A stretch of DNA of 64,000 nt from Planctomycetota bacterium. Its GTDB lineage: Bacteria; Planctomycetota; UBA8742; UBA2392. A model generated the notes under the pieces. It saw only the letters and a program-made list of their open reading frames with translations. It made no database searches and was not told the DNA's origin. The stretch spans positions 1-64,000 of the forward strand of contig JAIOJA010000001.1 of assembly GCA_019912315.1 (NCBI GenBank), given 5' to 3'. Shown here piece by piece: positions 54,503 through 63,673 of the stretch (positions within the stretch are counted from its first letter, which is position 1; each line of letters opens with the position of its first letter). Both the position numbers and the translations under genes were made by a program.

Positions 54503-56014
54503 ATGAAAGCCGGTTATCTGCTGTGCCTGCTGGCCGGAGCTGCCTTTTGCGGGCCGGTATTCGCGCAGGAAGAGGACGACATTGACCAGTACTTTTCCGG
54601 CATCGACACCGGCAAGGACGACAAGATCAGCGTAGACGAAATGAAGGCGGCTGCTTACGCGGATCTGGAAGCGGATGCGGGCACACGCGACAAGTTGATC
54701 GCCTGGGCGCCCCACGTTATTGATTTCGTGCTGGCCGACGCCGATGACGACCGCGTTGTGACGCGTGCGGAGTTCCGTGCCTACATTACGGCAGCGCAGA
54801 ACGGTGAGCCTCTGAAGTTCAGTACCAAGGACTGGGACTTCTACCAGAAGGATTACCTCGACCCGTACATCAGCGAAACCATGAAGGCCGCCGACAAGGA
54901 TGGCGACAAGGCCCTGACCAAGGAAGAGTACAACACGCTCAGTGACGCGACGCCGGACGAATTCGCGGAAGTTGACACGAACGGTGACGGCAAACTCACC
55001 GGCGACGAATACAAGCAGGTCATCAAGAAATACCTGAACGACTACTACGAGGTCGAAGGCACTGGCGACGGGCAGAACGAAGAGTTGAAGAAGAGATTCG
55101 CGGGTTTTGACGCTGACGGCGACGGCAAGATCAGCGCCGCGGAATGGAAGGCCAGCACCACCAAGCCTGATTCGGCCAAGGCTGACTGGTGGGGACTGTA
55201 CCTCGCGCTGCTGGTGATTGATACCAACGACGATCTGGGCGTCGACCTGAGCGAGTTTGCGAGCTTCGCCGCCGATCAGGAAAAGGGCGTCAAGCCGAAG
55301 CTGCTGCCCTCAGATCGCACCGGCTTCGAGGACCTGGTCTGGAAAGAGACGGACACGGACAAGAACGGTACCCTGAGTCGCGCCGAGTATGTCGCCGCCG
55401 CACCCGAGGGCGGCGCGAAGATTTACGGCGACGAATACGACGGCATGGACGCCGACAAAGACGGCGAGGTCACGCGCGACGAGTTGTGGCAGTCCTTCAA
55501 AGTGCACCTCACGGACTACGAGATCGTGAAGGAAAAAGCGGGCGACGTCGGCGACAACGCCGCTGACCCGGTCTGGGACCTCTACAAAAAGGTCGGCCGC
55601 ACCTGGACGCATAAAATCGTATCGGTATTCGGCGCCCACGAGACGGTCTCGTGGAGCAAGTATGAAGTTCTGAAAGTAAACGCGGACCACGCTGTTGTGC
55701 GGGTCACCACACTGGATGAAAATCAGCAGCCTGTGGAAGGCGTTGAGCCCATGGAGACCAAGATTTCGTTCAAGAGCGCAACCGGCGGCGAGCCGGGCGA
55801 CGCGCCAAAAACAATCGACCTGGGCGAAAAAACCATCACCGTGGAAGCGGGCGAATTCGAGGCCAAGGGCACTGAGATCACCGTTGAGGCGGCCGGCACG
55901 AAGTCAACCACGACGTCCTGGACGCACAAGAAGTTCCTGGCGTTGATCGTAAAGAGTGAGAGCAAATCGGCGGGTGGAAGCAGCACCATGGAACTGGTTG
56001 CGTTCAGCGAGTAA
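54503..56014 (+). CDS. Secreted EF-hand protein with C-terminal domain shared with neighbour
   Basis: 503 aa. A signal peptide (MKAGYLLCLLAGAAFCGPVFA) is followed by about eight EF-hand loops spread over residues 25-340: DTGKDDKISVDE, DADDDRVVTRAE, DKDGDKALTKEE, DTNGDGKLTGDE, DADGDGKISAAE, DTNDDLGVDLSE, DTDKNGTLSRAE, DADKDGEVTRDE. These bind Ca2+ in known EF-hands. The C-terminal domain (about 355-503) begins VGRTWTHKIV and has VEAGEFEAKG and FLALIVKSES, matching the repeated domain of the upstream gene. Function unknown; a calcium-dependent surface or periplasmic role is inferred. Confidence 0.82.
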   Translation: MKAGYLLCLLAGAAFCGPVFAQEEDDIDQYFSGIDTGKDDKISVDEMKAAAYADLEADAGTRDKLIAWAPHVIDFVLADADDDRVVTRAEFRAYITAAQNGEPLKFSTKDWDFYQKDYLDPYISETMKAADKDGDKALTKEEYNTLSDATPDEFAEVDTNGDGKLTGDEYKQVIKKYLNDYYEVEGTGDGQNEELKKRFAGFDADGDGKISAAEWKASTTKPDSAKADWWGLYLALLVIDTNDDLGVDLSEFASFAADQEKGVKPKLLPSDRTGFEDLVWKETDTDKNGTLSRAEYVAAAPEGGAKIYGDEYDGMDADKDGEVTRDELWQSFKVHLTDYEIVKEKAGDVGDNAADPVWDLYKKVGRTWTHKIVSVFGAHETVSWSKYEVLKVNADHAVVRVTTLDENQQPVEGVEPMETKISFKSATGGEPGDAPKTIDLGEKTITVEAGEFEAKGTEITVEAAGTKSTTTSWTHKKFLALIVKSESKSAGGSSTMELVAFSE

Positions 56015-56033
56015 TCAACCAGGCGGCACAGTG

Positions 56034-56053
56034 CCCCGCCCGAAAGGGCGGGG
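56034..56053. terminator. Hairpin after the EF-hand gene
   Basis: Perfect stem CCCCGCCC / GGGCGGGG with GAAA tetraloop, 20 bp after the stop, between convergent genes. No U-run follows, so termination strength is uncertain. Confidence 0.6.
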
Positions 56054-56098
56054 ACGGCCGCGCTGGCGTATGGCGGCAGGTTCTACATACTGCAGGTA

Positions 56099-56779
56099 TC
56101 AAGCCGCCTTTGGATCAACTGCTCCGGGGGCGAGCCTGTTCTCGTCATGGACCTGAGTGATCCGGCCGAACAGCAGCGCGGCCACCAGCCCGAATGGCGC
56201 GGCCAGCACCGCACCTGCCATGCCTGCGGCGAAGAACTGCGCAACCCCTGCGCGGCCGCCTTCGTCGCTGCCAAGTCCGTGCCAGTGCCCGAAGGCGACG
56301 CCGGCAATCGCGCCGGCGATCATGGCGCCGCTGAAGATGTTCCAGCCCAGCTTCGACAAAAACGCGCGCGGCGGCTTTGTGCCTTCCGGCGGGCGTTGCT
56401 CCGGCGGAATGTACGGGTCGGAGCGTTGCAGCATGCCGATGCGCGCCTCCATACTGGTTGTAGCTGTCAGGTAGTCATGCAGCTTGCGCTCGCCGTCCGG
56501 GTCCGCGTGCACTACGTTTTCGTCGCCCAGGGCCTGCAACTCCTCCCGGCGTTGGTCGCGAAGCTTCATCAGCCCGACCACTACGTAGACGGGAAAGAAC
56601 CAGCCAACCGCAACGGTGACCAGCGCCGTGAGCAGGACGTAGACCACCCAAAGCGCCCGCGCAACAACGCCGCTTCCAAAGGAATCGAGGGTCGTCGCGA
56701 AAAACAGCGACGCAAGCACCCACAGGATGCCTGTCAGCAAACCGCCTACAATAAACCGCTTGGGAACACGCTGCTTCAT
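56099..56779 (-). CDS. Unrecognised membrane protein with four helices
   Basis: 226 aa. Two N-terminal helices (about 10-30 and 40-65), a cytosolic or periplasmic middle with EQRPPEGTKPPRAF, then two Gly/Ala-rich helices (SGAMIAGAIAGVAFG, GMAGAVLAAPFGLVAALLFG) and a polar tail. No family was recognised. Convergent with the EF-hand gene. Confidence 0.65.
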   Translation of the reverse strand: MKQRVPKRFIVGGLLTGILWVLASLFFATTLDSFGSGVVARALWVVYVLLTALVTVAVGWFFPVYVVVGLMKLRDQRREELQALGDENVVHADPDGERKLHDYLTATTSMEARIGMLQRSDPYIPPEQRPPEGTKPPRAFLSKLGWNIFSGAMIAGAIAGVAFGHWHGLGSDEGGRAGVAQFFAAGMAGAVLAAPFGLVAALLFGRITQVHDENRLAPGAVDPKAA

Positions 56780-57055
56780 GCGCCCATGTTAACACGCTTG
56801 GAAGTGCATCCCAATACTGGTTTGCCAGCCCCGGCTGCCGGTAACTCGCAAACTCCGGCGCGGGCCAGTCTGCTTCTGTACGTCCGGTAACCGCGCGATT
56901 TCGCCACGCGCCGCATTTTCCTCAAAGTCGCAAATGCCTACCTGCCGAATGCAGGACTACCGGCCGGACCCGTTGTCCGGCCTTGGAATCACAACCAGCG
57001 TCCATTGAGACGATGTGGGACGAAGAAAGACGCAGCGAAAGAAGGAGGAAACACG
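56780..57055. promoter_or_regulatory. Spacer upstream of LysM gene with hairpin at 56962-56982
   Basis: 276 bp between divergent genes. It contains a perfect 8-bp stem GGCCGGAC / GTCCGGCC with CCGTT loop, about 75 bp before the LysM start, possibly a leader structure. The ribosome-binding site GAAAGAAGGAGGAAACACG is strong. No ORF. Confidence 0.5.
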
Positions 57056-57808
57056 ATGACCAGAAGCCGCATTTCCATGATTGTCGCGGCGGCCGGGCTG
57101 GTCCTCGTCGGGTTGCTGGCGGTTGCACTGTTCACGCCGGGCGAAGAAGCCACGACGGAAGACCAGACCGCCAAGACCGACGAAGTCACGCCCGTTGACG
57201 CGAAACCGATCGAAATGAAGAACCCACTCGGCTACGAACTCACGGTGCCGCCCATCGTGGCGAAACCGGAGCCAAAGCCGGAGCCGGAGATCAAGCCCGA
57301 GCCTGTGAAGCCCGAGCCGCCCAAGAAGATCACGGGCGGCGTGATCGACTACACGATCCAGCCCGGCGACATGATCAGCAAGATCGCCGTGAAGCACGGC
57401 TGCAAAAGTGAAGACATCTACAAGCTGAATGACGGGCTCAACAAGGATACCGCCAGCAAGATCCGCGTCGGGCAGGTCATCAAGGTGCCGGTAGGGGAGG
57501 AAGGCGCCGAAGCCGTCGCCAACGCGGGCAAGACGCAAGCCGCACCCGCCAGCGAGTACTACCCCGAACGCACCGTAACGGCCGAGCCCGGCGACACGGC
57601 CTACAGCCTCGCGATCGAGTACTACGGGGCGCGTTACATGTTCCGCAAGATCTACGAGGCCAACCCGGGGCTCACCTGGAGCGACAGGCTGAAGGGCGGC
57701 GAGCAGGTGACACTGCCTGCGCACGGAACGGCTCCCAGCACCGCAAGCAGCGAGCAACCCTCGGGCGACACGGTTCAGCGCAACAGCCTGATCCCCCCGC
57801 GCAAGTAG
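57056..57808 (+). CDS. Membrane-anchored double-LysM protein
   Basis: 250 aa from ATG 57056 with AGGAGG upstream; the track start is 17 codons earlier. One N-terminal helix (ISMIVAAAGLVLVGLLAVALF), a Pro/Glu/Lys linker (KPEPKPEPEIKPEPVKPEP), then LysM 1 (about 115-160, YTIQPGDMISKIAVKHGCKSEDIYKLN) and LysM 2 (about 185-235, VTAEPGDTAYSLAIEYYGARYMFRKIYEANP). LysM domains bind GlcNAc-containing glycans, so it probably tethers the envelope to peptidoglycan. There is no catalytic domain. Confidence 0.9.
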   Translation: MTRSRISMIVAAAGLVLVGLLAVALFTPGEEATTEDQTAKTDEVTPVDAKPIEMKNPLGYELTVPPIVAKPEPKPEPEIKPEPVKPEPPKKITGGVIDYTIQPGDMISKIAVKHGCKSEDIYKLNDGLNKDTASKIRVGQVIKVPVGEEGAEAVANAGKTQAAPASEYYPERTVTAEPGDTAYSLAIEYYGARYMFRKIYEANPGLTWSDRLKGGEQVTLPAHGTAPSTASSEQPSGDTVQRNSLIPPRK

Positions 57809-57823
57809 CACGCATGAAACAAC

Positions 57824-57849
57824 ACGCCTCCGCCAACGGGCGGGGGCGT
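57824..57849. terminator. Hairpin between LysM and WecA-like genes
   Basis: CACGCCTCCGCC / GGGCGGGGGCGTG-type stem around CAAC lies between convergent stops at 57808 and 57860. A short T-tract is present on neither strand, so the call is moderate. Confidence 0.55.
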
Positions 57850-57859
57850 GTCGCGTTAA

Positions 57860-59320
57860 TCAGGCGCGGGTGTCGGCCGTTGCGAGTTCCGGGGCCCGCA
57901 GGGCAAGCAGTTCCATGAAGACGGGGTACAGGGGCAGCAGCAGGTGCGCGGCGAAGGCGAGTGCGCCGGCGCGCCCGGGACCTTGCAGCACAAGGCGTCC
58001 GCGCCGCACACGCCCGCTGGCGTACAGCGGAATGTTGAGTGCCTCGTGCCCCGGGTCGGGTACGCCAGCACTCCACACACGGTTGCCGTCGTCGTCGAAG
58101 AGCGCGATGGCGGTGACATCCGTAAGTGCCATCCAGTCGATCAACGCGGCGTCGGTAAGCCCGGCCACGGCACCGGATTCGGCGCCCGCGTCGGCCATGG
58201 CCATGGCGGCGTCCGTGGCGGCGCCGGCGTTGCGCAGGTTGTGCCAGCTTGCGTAGCCGCCCATGGCGTAGACCGCGTAGTACAGCCCGAGCGGCAGCGC
58301 GATCGCGGCGCCCGCCAGGACCGCCTGCACGGCGGTCAACTCGCCGCCGTTTGTGTTCAGCTTGAACCACATCGCGCCCGCCGCACCCAGCGCGCCCATG
58401 AACAGCAGCGTCAGGGTTGTACGAAGCGAGTTGCCCTCGAACAGCAGCAGCAGAATGTGGTGGATATGCCCCCGGTCGGCGCGCAGGGGGCTTGCGCCCT
58501 GGATCAGGCGGCGGAAGAACACGAAAGTGATGTCCACAATCGGCAGGCTCAACAGCAGGAACAACGGAATCACGTCAATCGCGCCGGCCGGCGTCACCAC
58601 CGCGCGCAGTGCCAGAGTCGCGATCAGGAACCCGAGCAGCATACTGCCCGAGTCGCCAAGGAACGCCTTGGGCTTGCCGAAGTTGAACCGCATGAACGCC
58701 AGCGCCGCCGCGCCCAGCGGCAGGGCCAGTTCGAGGCGGAATTCACCGGCGCCGGCGGCGAACAGACCGATGCCGACCAGCGCGATGAACGCCGCGCCGC
58801 TGCACAGGCCGTCCACCCCGTCAATCATGTTGTAGGCGTTGGTCACCGCGACAATGAATACCACAGTCACGGGCAGAGACAGCGTGTCAGGCAACATCAG
58901 CGACGCTGCACCCGCGCCGACACCGCCGATCTTGAAACTCAGGAACCACGCCACTGTTCCCGCCGCGCCCTGCACCAGCAGCTTGGCGGCCGCGCCCAGG
59001 GGGTGCAGGTCGTCCATCAACCCCAGCCCGGCAATCGCCAGGGCCGGCAGCAGCAGGTACAGGTGGTCGATATCGGTAAGGTAGGCGCCGTCCAGGCCCA
59101 GCGCGCGCGCGGCGATCATCTGTGCCAGCAGGCTCGCCACCAGGGCCGCGGCAATGGTCATGCCCCCGGATTTCGCCACCGGCTCCGCGTGTACGCCGCG
59201 CAGTTTGGGCCCGTCGATTAACCCCAGACGCCAGGCCGAGCGCCGGAACCAGCGCCCCCCCGCAAACACAACAAGTGCCGCCGCACTGATACCGGCCGCG
59301 TATGGTACGTATTCAAGCAT
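57860..59320 (-). CDS. WecA/MraY-family undecaprenyl-phosphate sugar-1-phosphate transferase
   Basis: 486 aa. About ten membrane segments with family motifs: GPKLRGVHAEPVAKSGG, DDLHPLGAAAKL (DDxxxx), AYNMIDGVDGLCSG (NxxDGxDGL), FLGDSGSMLLG, and DRGHIHHILL. Reaction: transfers a UDP-HexNAc phosphate to undecaprenyl phosphate at the inner membrane to start glycan synthesis. WecA-like rather than MraY, because of the HIHHxL motif. The C-terminal 130 residues (from about 355) are an added soluble part (ALFDDDGNRVWSAGVPDPG), reminiscent of a small GAF/roadblock-type sensor, origin unclear. It lies downstream of a small membrane gene and a carbamoyltransferase. Confidence 0.9.
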   Translation of the reverse strand: MLEYVPYAAGISAAALVVFAGGRWFRRSAWRLGLIDGPKLRGVHAEPVAKSGGMTIAAALVASLLAQMIAARALGLDGAYLTDIDHLYLLLPALAIAGLGLMDDLHPLGAAAKLLVQGAAGTVAWFLSFKIGGVGAGAASLMLPDTLSLPVTVVFIVAVTNAYNMIDGVDGLCSGAAFIALVGIGLFAAGAGEFRLELALPLGAAALAFMRFNFGKPKAFLGDSGSMLLGFLIATLALRAVVTPAGAIDVIPLFLLLSLPIVDITFVFFRRLIQGASPLRADRGHIHHILLLLFEGNSLRTTLTLLFMGALGAAGAMWFKLNTNGGELTAVQAVLAGAAIALPLGLYYAVYAMGGYASWHNLRNAGAATDAAMAMADAGAESGAVAGLTDAALIDWMALTDVTAIALFDDDGNRVWSAGVPDPGHEALNIPLYASGRVRRGRLVLQGPGRAGALAFAAHLLLPLYPVFMELLALRAPELATADTRA

Positions 59321-59340
59321 CCCCGTTGTCTTCTCCTGAA

Positions 59341-59766
59341 CTAACTGACGAAAGCCAGCACCAACAGCCCCACGGTGCTGACGACCGCCGACATGCCTAC
59401 CGCGTACGCCGCGCCCGGCGGCATACGCTTGATCTGCCCGAACGCGCCGCCGCAGATGATCAGCGCCGACGCGAAGCCCGCCGTGCCCAGCCCCGCAAAC
59501 AGCGTGGTCAGGTCGTAGCTCGGTCTGACCAGCGCCCAGGTGCGCCCCCCGATGTGCGTGACCTCATAGCTGTCGCTGCTGGCCACCTGCAGGTTGAAGT
59601 TGCCTACGACGCAGACCATCAGCCCGACCAGCCCGACCATGCAAAGCACCATGCACGCGATGGCGGCCTCGCGTGAATAGGAGCGCGCCCGCACCTCCCC
59701 GCGCGCCGAAAGCGAGGCCTTGCGCGCGCTGAGGCGTACCAGCAGCTCTTCATCCGTGAGCGGCAT
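59341..59766 (-). CDS. Small membrane protein of the polysaccharide cluster, unknown
   Basis: 141 aa from ATG 59766, overlapping the carbamoyltransferase stop by 17 bp; the track start lies 33 codons inside that gene. N-terminal coil (MPLTDEELLVRLSARKASLS), then two or three membrane helices (AIACMVLCMVGLVGLMVCVVG; LAGLGTAGFASALIICGG; VVSTVGLLVLAFV). No family was recognised. Lying between a carbamoyltransferase and a WecA-like enzyme, it may help organise them at the membrane. Confidence 0.7.
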   Translation of the reverse strand: MPLTDEELLVRLSARKASLSARGEVRARSYSREAAIACMVLCMVGLVGLMVCVVGNFNLQVASSDSYEVTHIGGRTWALVRPSYDLTTLFAGLGTAGFASALIICGGAFGQIKRMPPGAAYAVGMSAVVSTVGLLVLAFVS

Positions 59767-61522
59767 TCGCGGGCTCCTGTTGCGCGTGCGCGTGCGGCCT
59801 GTTGCGCGCGACCAGATGATTGCCAAGCACGACCGCATCCATTTTCGTGCGCCGGAAGCAGTCAAGTGCTTCTTGTGGTGTGCGGACGATCGGCTCGTTT
59901 TCGTTGAAGCTTGTGTTCAGCAGCGCCGGCGTGCCGGTCACGCGCTCGAAGGCGTCGATCAGTTTCCAGTAACGCTCGTTGTCCTCGCGCCGGACGGTCT
60001 GCACCCGCCCCGTGTGGTCCGCATGGTCAACCGCCTGCAACTCCGTGTACCTGGCGGGTTTCGTGCGGTACACCATCAGCATGAACGGTGACTCGTGGCT
60101 GCTTTCGAAATAGTCGCCCAGGCGCTCCGCCTTGATGCTCGGTGCGAAGGGACGGAACGGCTCGCGCTGCTTGATGCGCGCGTTCAGTATTTCTTTCATG
60201 CGCGGGTGCCCCGGATGGGCGACAATGCTGCGGTTGCCCAGGGCGCGCGGGCCCCACTCCATGGCACCCTGGAACCAGCCGACAACTTTGCCGTCGGCAA
60301 TCAGCCCGGCGGTTGCCTTGTAGAGTTCAGCATCATCCAACCGGGTTGCCGAATCCCCCGACTCCCGTAGCGCAGCCTCAATCTCGTCGTCGCTGAAGCT
60401 GCTGCCCCAGTATGCGTGCGTCATTGCGAAGCGGGGCTGCCCCGCGCGGGCCTGCTGCCACGCCGCGGCCCCGAGCGCCGTGCCGTCGTCGCCGGCTGCG
60501 GGCTGCACGTAAATGCGCTTGAAGGGCGTTTCTTCAAGCAGCTTGCCGTTTGCGACGCCGTTCAGTGTCACGCCGCCGGCCAGGCACAGGTCTGTCAATC
60601 CGGTCTGCTTGTGCAGCAGGTTGGCCATGTGCACGAAGGCCTGCTCAAGGCGCTGTTGCAGGCTGGCCGCGAGGTTTCGGTCGCGCTCGGTCAGCTCGTT
60701 GCCGCGCGGGCGCGGGGCGCCGAACTGGTCGATCCATTGACGGGTGTAGAGCGGCGCGAAGCTCGGGCTGCCGTGCTCGTCGCTGTCTGTCTCAACGCCG
60801 ACGGTGTGATGGTTGAACCAGGCGAGATCGAGCTCAAAGCCACTGTCCGTGAAGCGGATCAATCGGCTGAAGAAGCCCGCGTACTCGGGCTCGCCGTAGG
60901 GGGCCAGCCCCATCACTTTGCCCTCGTCGCCGTAGCGGTCAAAGCCGATGAACTGGCAGACTGCGGTATAAACTATGCCGAGACTGTGGGGGTAGGTCAC
61001 CCGCCCCAGCACTTTGATGTCGCTGCCCTGGCCGATACCCCACAGGGCGCTGGCGAAATCGCCGAAGCCGTCGAGGGTGAGAATCGCCGCGCGCTCGAAG
61101 GGGCTGACAAGAAACGCGCTGGCGGCATGGGCCAGATGGTGCTCAACGCGGCGGATCGGACCCTTGAGCGCGGACAGGGGCACACCGCAGGCTTCAACCA
61201 ACTGAACGTCCAGTTGTTTAAACCCCGCGCGGTCGCGCAGGCGTTTGCCCGCGACCTTGCGGGTCTTGCGCACGTTCTTCAGGATGTAGCCCAGGCGCTT
61301 GCGCAGGTTGGCCGTGCTGTCCCGGGCGATCACAACCTCGTCAACCTGTCCCAGTGTGACACCTTTGATGCGCAGAACCTCGGCGACGCTGAGGGTGGGA
61401 AAGCCGGCGCAGTGCTTGATGCGCGTCAGGCGCTCTTCTTCAATGCCCGCAACGAGGCGCCCGTCCGCGAACAGCACCGCCGCGGCGTCGGCATGAAAGG
61501 CATTGATTCCCAGCGTCAGCAT
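59750..61522 (-). CDS. Carbamoyltransferase (NodU/CmcH family)
   Basis: 590 aa from ATG 61522; the track start is 11 codons earlier. N-terminal TsaD/Kae1-like ATPase part: LGINAFHADAAAVLFADG, GIEEERLTRIKH, RVEHHLAHAASAF, and CLAGGVTLNGVANGKL. The C-terminal NodU domain has EWGPRALGNRSIVAHP and RPFAPSIKAERLGDYF. Reaction: carbamoyl phosphate plus ATP give a carbamoyl adenylate that modifies a sugar hydroxyl. First gene of a three-gene operon with a membrane protein and a WecA-like transferase, so a surface glycan is the likely target. Confidence 0.92.
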   Translation of the reverse strand: MLTLGINAFHADAAAVLFADGRLVAGIEEERLTRIKHCAGFPTLSVAEVLRIKGVTLGQVDEVVIARDSTANLRKRLGYILKNVRKTRKVAGKRLRDRAGFKQLDVQLVEACGVPLSALKGPIRRVEHHLAHAASAFLVSPFERAAILTLDGFGDFASALWGIGQGSDIKVLGRVTYPHSLGIVYTAVCQFIGFDRYGDEGKVMGLAPYGEPEYAGFFSRLIRFTDSGFELDLAWFNHHTVGVETDSDEHGSPSFAPLYTRQWIDQFGAPRPRGNELTERDRNLAASLQQRLEQAFVHMANLLHKQTGLTDLCLAGGVTLNGVANGKLLEETPFKRIYVQPAAGDDGTALGAAAWQQARAGQPRFAMTHAYWGSSFSDDEIEAALRESGDSATRLDDAELYKATAGLIADGKVVGWFQGAMEWGPRALGNRSIVAHPGHPRMKEILNARIKQREPFRPFAPSIKAERLGDYFESSHESPFMLMVYRTKPARYTELQAVDHADHTGRVQTVRREDNERYWKLIDAFERVTGTPALLNTSFNENEPIVRTPQEALDCFRRTKMDAVVLGNHLVARNRPHAHAQQEPANAAHG

Positions 61523-61884
61523 AGACTCGTTTTCCACAGGTAAACGACCCGTCAAGGGTACCTTGAGACGGGGCGAATCGCAAAAAGCTTTGATGTGGCT
61601 TGGGTTTGCAACGATTATGACAGAACGGCAACTCGCACTGAAAGCACATTGCGTCAGTTTCTCAACCTTACCGGGTGTGGCAGTCGCGCCACTGTTTCCC
61701 GGGTGTTGCGGCGCCCTCTTGCGGAGGCAGGCGCGCCCGCTAACATCCTCCGCCTTGTCTGCCCGGCCTAGGCTTGGTGCAGGCGGGCTTTGGCGGTGAC
61801 AGGCAACCCTGCATGGTGCTCGGACCTGTCGCGTAAGTACGTCGCGGACTCGCGACGGAACGGAAAAGCAGAGAGAGAACGATC
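61523..61884. promoter_or_regulatory. Divergent promoter region between carbamoyltransferase and rpmE
   Basis: 362 bp with no credible ORF; the GC content drops around 61580-61680. It must hold the promoters of both genes. I could not identify a Zur box or other operator. The rpmE ribosome-binding site is GAGAGAGAACGATC. Confidence 0.4.
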
Positions 61885-62247
61885 ATGAAGGCTGACATTC
61901 ACCCGGACGCGCATCGCACGGCGGTTTCCTGCACCTGCGGCAACACGTTCACAATTCTGTCGCGCCACGAAACCCTCAGTGTTGACATCTGCAGCGCGTG
62001 CCACCCCTTCTATACCGGCACCCAGAAGTTCGTTGACAGCGCCGGGCGGGTGGACGCATTTACACGCCGCTTCCAGTGGAACGCCGACCAGGCCAAAGAG
62101 CAGGCCGCCAAGAAGTCCCAGCCCCGGCCTACCAAGCGCATCCAGAAGGACCTCAAGCTTGAGCTCGAGAAGAAGAAGGTCTTCGGCAAGAAGAAGATCA
62201 TTCCGGAACTTGAGGGCAAGGGCGACAAGCGCGACGACCGCCGCTAG
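61885..62247 (+). CDS. rpmE: 50S ribosomal protein L31, zinc-binding type with long basic C-terminal extension
   Basis: 120 aa. Core L31 at about 1-72 with the CxC...CxxC zinc site (CTCGN and [10 protein letters not shown]), so it is the C+ form. Residues about 75-120 are an added Lys/Arg/Glu-rich tail ([20 protein letters not shown]), absent from typical L31 of about 70 residues. The tail may contact rRNA. Just upstream of prfA, as in many bacteria. Confidence 0.93.
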   Translation: MKADIHPDAHRTAVSCTCGNTFTILSRHETLSVDICSACHPFYTGTQKFVDSAGRVDAFTRRFQWNADQAKEQAAKKSQPRPTKRIQKDLKLELEKKKVFGKKKIIPELEGKGDKRDDRR

Positions 62248-62263
62248 TTACGCACAAACGTTT

Positions 62264-62297
62264 GCCGGCGTGGGACTTCGTGTCCTGCGCCGGTTTT
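62264..62297 (+). terminator. Terminator or attenuator between rpmE and prfA
   Basis: Stem GCCGGCGUGGGAC / GUCCUGCGCCGG with UUCG tetraloop (some G-U pairs), followed by TTTT, 17 bp after the rpmE stop. A second GC-rich inverted segment (GTGCCGTGTCC ... GGACGCGGCAC) lies before prfA. Confidence 0.65.
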
Positions 62298-62366
62298 GCG
62301 TGCCGTGTCCTGGGTCAACGACCGGGACTCGGCACACGGGACGCGGCACACTAGACTGGTACCACC

Positions 62367-63446
62367 ATGATCAACCTGCTCAAACAACGCGCTGAACGCT
62401 ACGCCGAAATCGGCAAGCTGATCGAAGACCCGGAGGTCTACTCGAACAGCAAGCTGTTCGCGCAGTACCAGCGCGAACGGGGCTCACTGCGCGAGCAGGC
62501 CGAGGCCTTCGAGCAGCTGACGGCCTTGCAGCAGCAGATCTCCGGCAGCGAAGAGATTCTCAATGACGCCGGCGCCGACAGCGAGATGAAGGAGCTGGCG
62601 GGTATCGAGGTCGAAGAGCTGCGCGAGAAGTACGACGCACTATGGAAAGAAGCGCAGGACATGATCCTGCTGGATGACGAAGACGACAGCCGCGACGTCA
62701 TCCTCGAGATCCGCGGTGCCGAGGGCGGCGACGAAGCCAGCCTGTTTGCGCGCGAGTTGATGGAAAACTACGTGCGCTGGTGCGTGCCCCACAAGTTCAA
62801 GTTTGAGACGCTGGACGAAGTCGAATCCGAAGTCGGCGGGCTCAAGAACGGGACCTACCGCATCAAGGGCGAAGGCGTGTGGCGCTGGTTCAAGTACGAG
62901 GGCGGCGGGCATCGTGTGCAGCGCGTGCCGTCAACGGAAGGCGCCGGGCGCATTCACACCAGCCTCGCGACCGTGGCCGTGCTGCCGGAAATGGAAGACG
63001 TCGATATTGACGTGAAAGAGTCAGACCTCGAAATCAAGGCGGCTCGCAGCGGCGGCCCCGGCGGGCAGAACGTGAACAAGACTTCCTCGCGCTGCCAGAT
63101 GCGCCACCTGCCCACGGGCCTGTTCGTGGACTGCCAGAGCACGCCCAGCTTTCACAAGAACCGCGATGAAGCACTGCGCATTCTGAAGTCCAAGCTGTAC
63201 CAGATGGAAAAAGAAAAGCGCGACCGTGAGCAGGCCGAAAAGCGCGGCGCCATGGTGGGCAGCGGCGCCCGCGGCGACAAGATTCGCACCTACAACTTTC
63301 CGCAGGATCGCTGCACGGACCACCGTGCCAAAGTAAGCCTGCCCCTGACGCGCATCATGGCCGGCGACCTGGACGAGCTGGTGGAAACCTGCCGCAACTG
63401 GGAAAAGGAAGAGCGCCTCAAGGCCATGTCCAAACAAAGCGCCTGA
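62367..63446 (+). CDS. prfA: Peptide chain release factor 1
   Basis: 359 aa. The GGQ peptidyl-hydrolysis motif is at 232-234 (GGPGGQNVNKTSS), close to E. coli position 235. The codon-recognition PxT motif (RVPSTEGAGRIHTS) marks RF1, which reads UAA and UAG. The full N-terminal coiled domain is present. No prmC follows in this window; the next gene is a separate secreted protein. Confidence 0.96.
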   Translation: MINLLKQRAERYAEIGKLIEDPEVYSNSKLFAQYQRERGSLREQAEAFEQLTALQQQISGSEEILNDAGADSEMKELAGIEVEELREKYDALWKEAQDMILLDDEDDSRDVILEIRGAEGGDEASLFARELMENYVRWCVPHKFKFETLDEVESEVGGLKNGTYRIKGEGVWRWFKYEGGGHRVQRVPSTEGAGRIHTSLATVAVLPEMEDVDIDVKESDLEIKAARSGGPGGQNVNKTSSRCQMRHLPTGLFVDCQSTPSFHKNRDEALRILKSKLYQMEKEKRDREQAEKRGAMVGSGARGDKIRTYNFPQDRCTDHRAKVSLPLTRIMAGDLDELVETCRNWEKEERLKAMSKQSA

Positions 63447-63673
63447 CAGCCCCGAACCCATCACATCCGTGCAGCAAGCTTCGCCAGCGAGCCCGGCCCC
63501 AGTACCGGGGCGCCCGGCCGCATGGCGTTTTGATGTGACGTTTGTGTGCGTTCAATGCGGTGTGTAGTATCGCAATATCGTGTTTTTTTTACGAAGATCA
63601 CTGATTTTGTGCTATGGTGGCGTGTTGTCCGAGGTGTTGCCACAGCCCCACATTCTCAGGAGTGAAAAAACAA

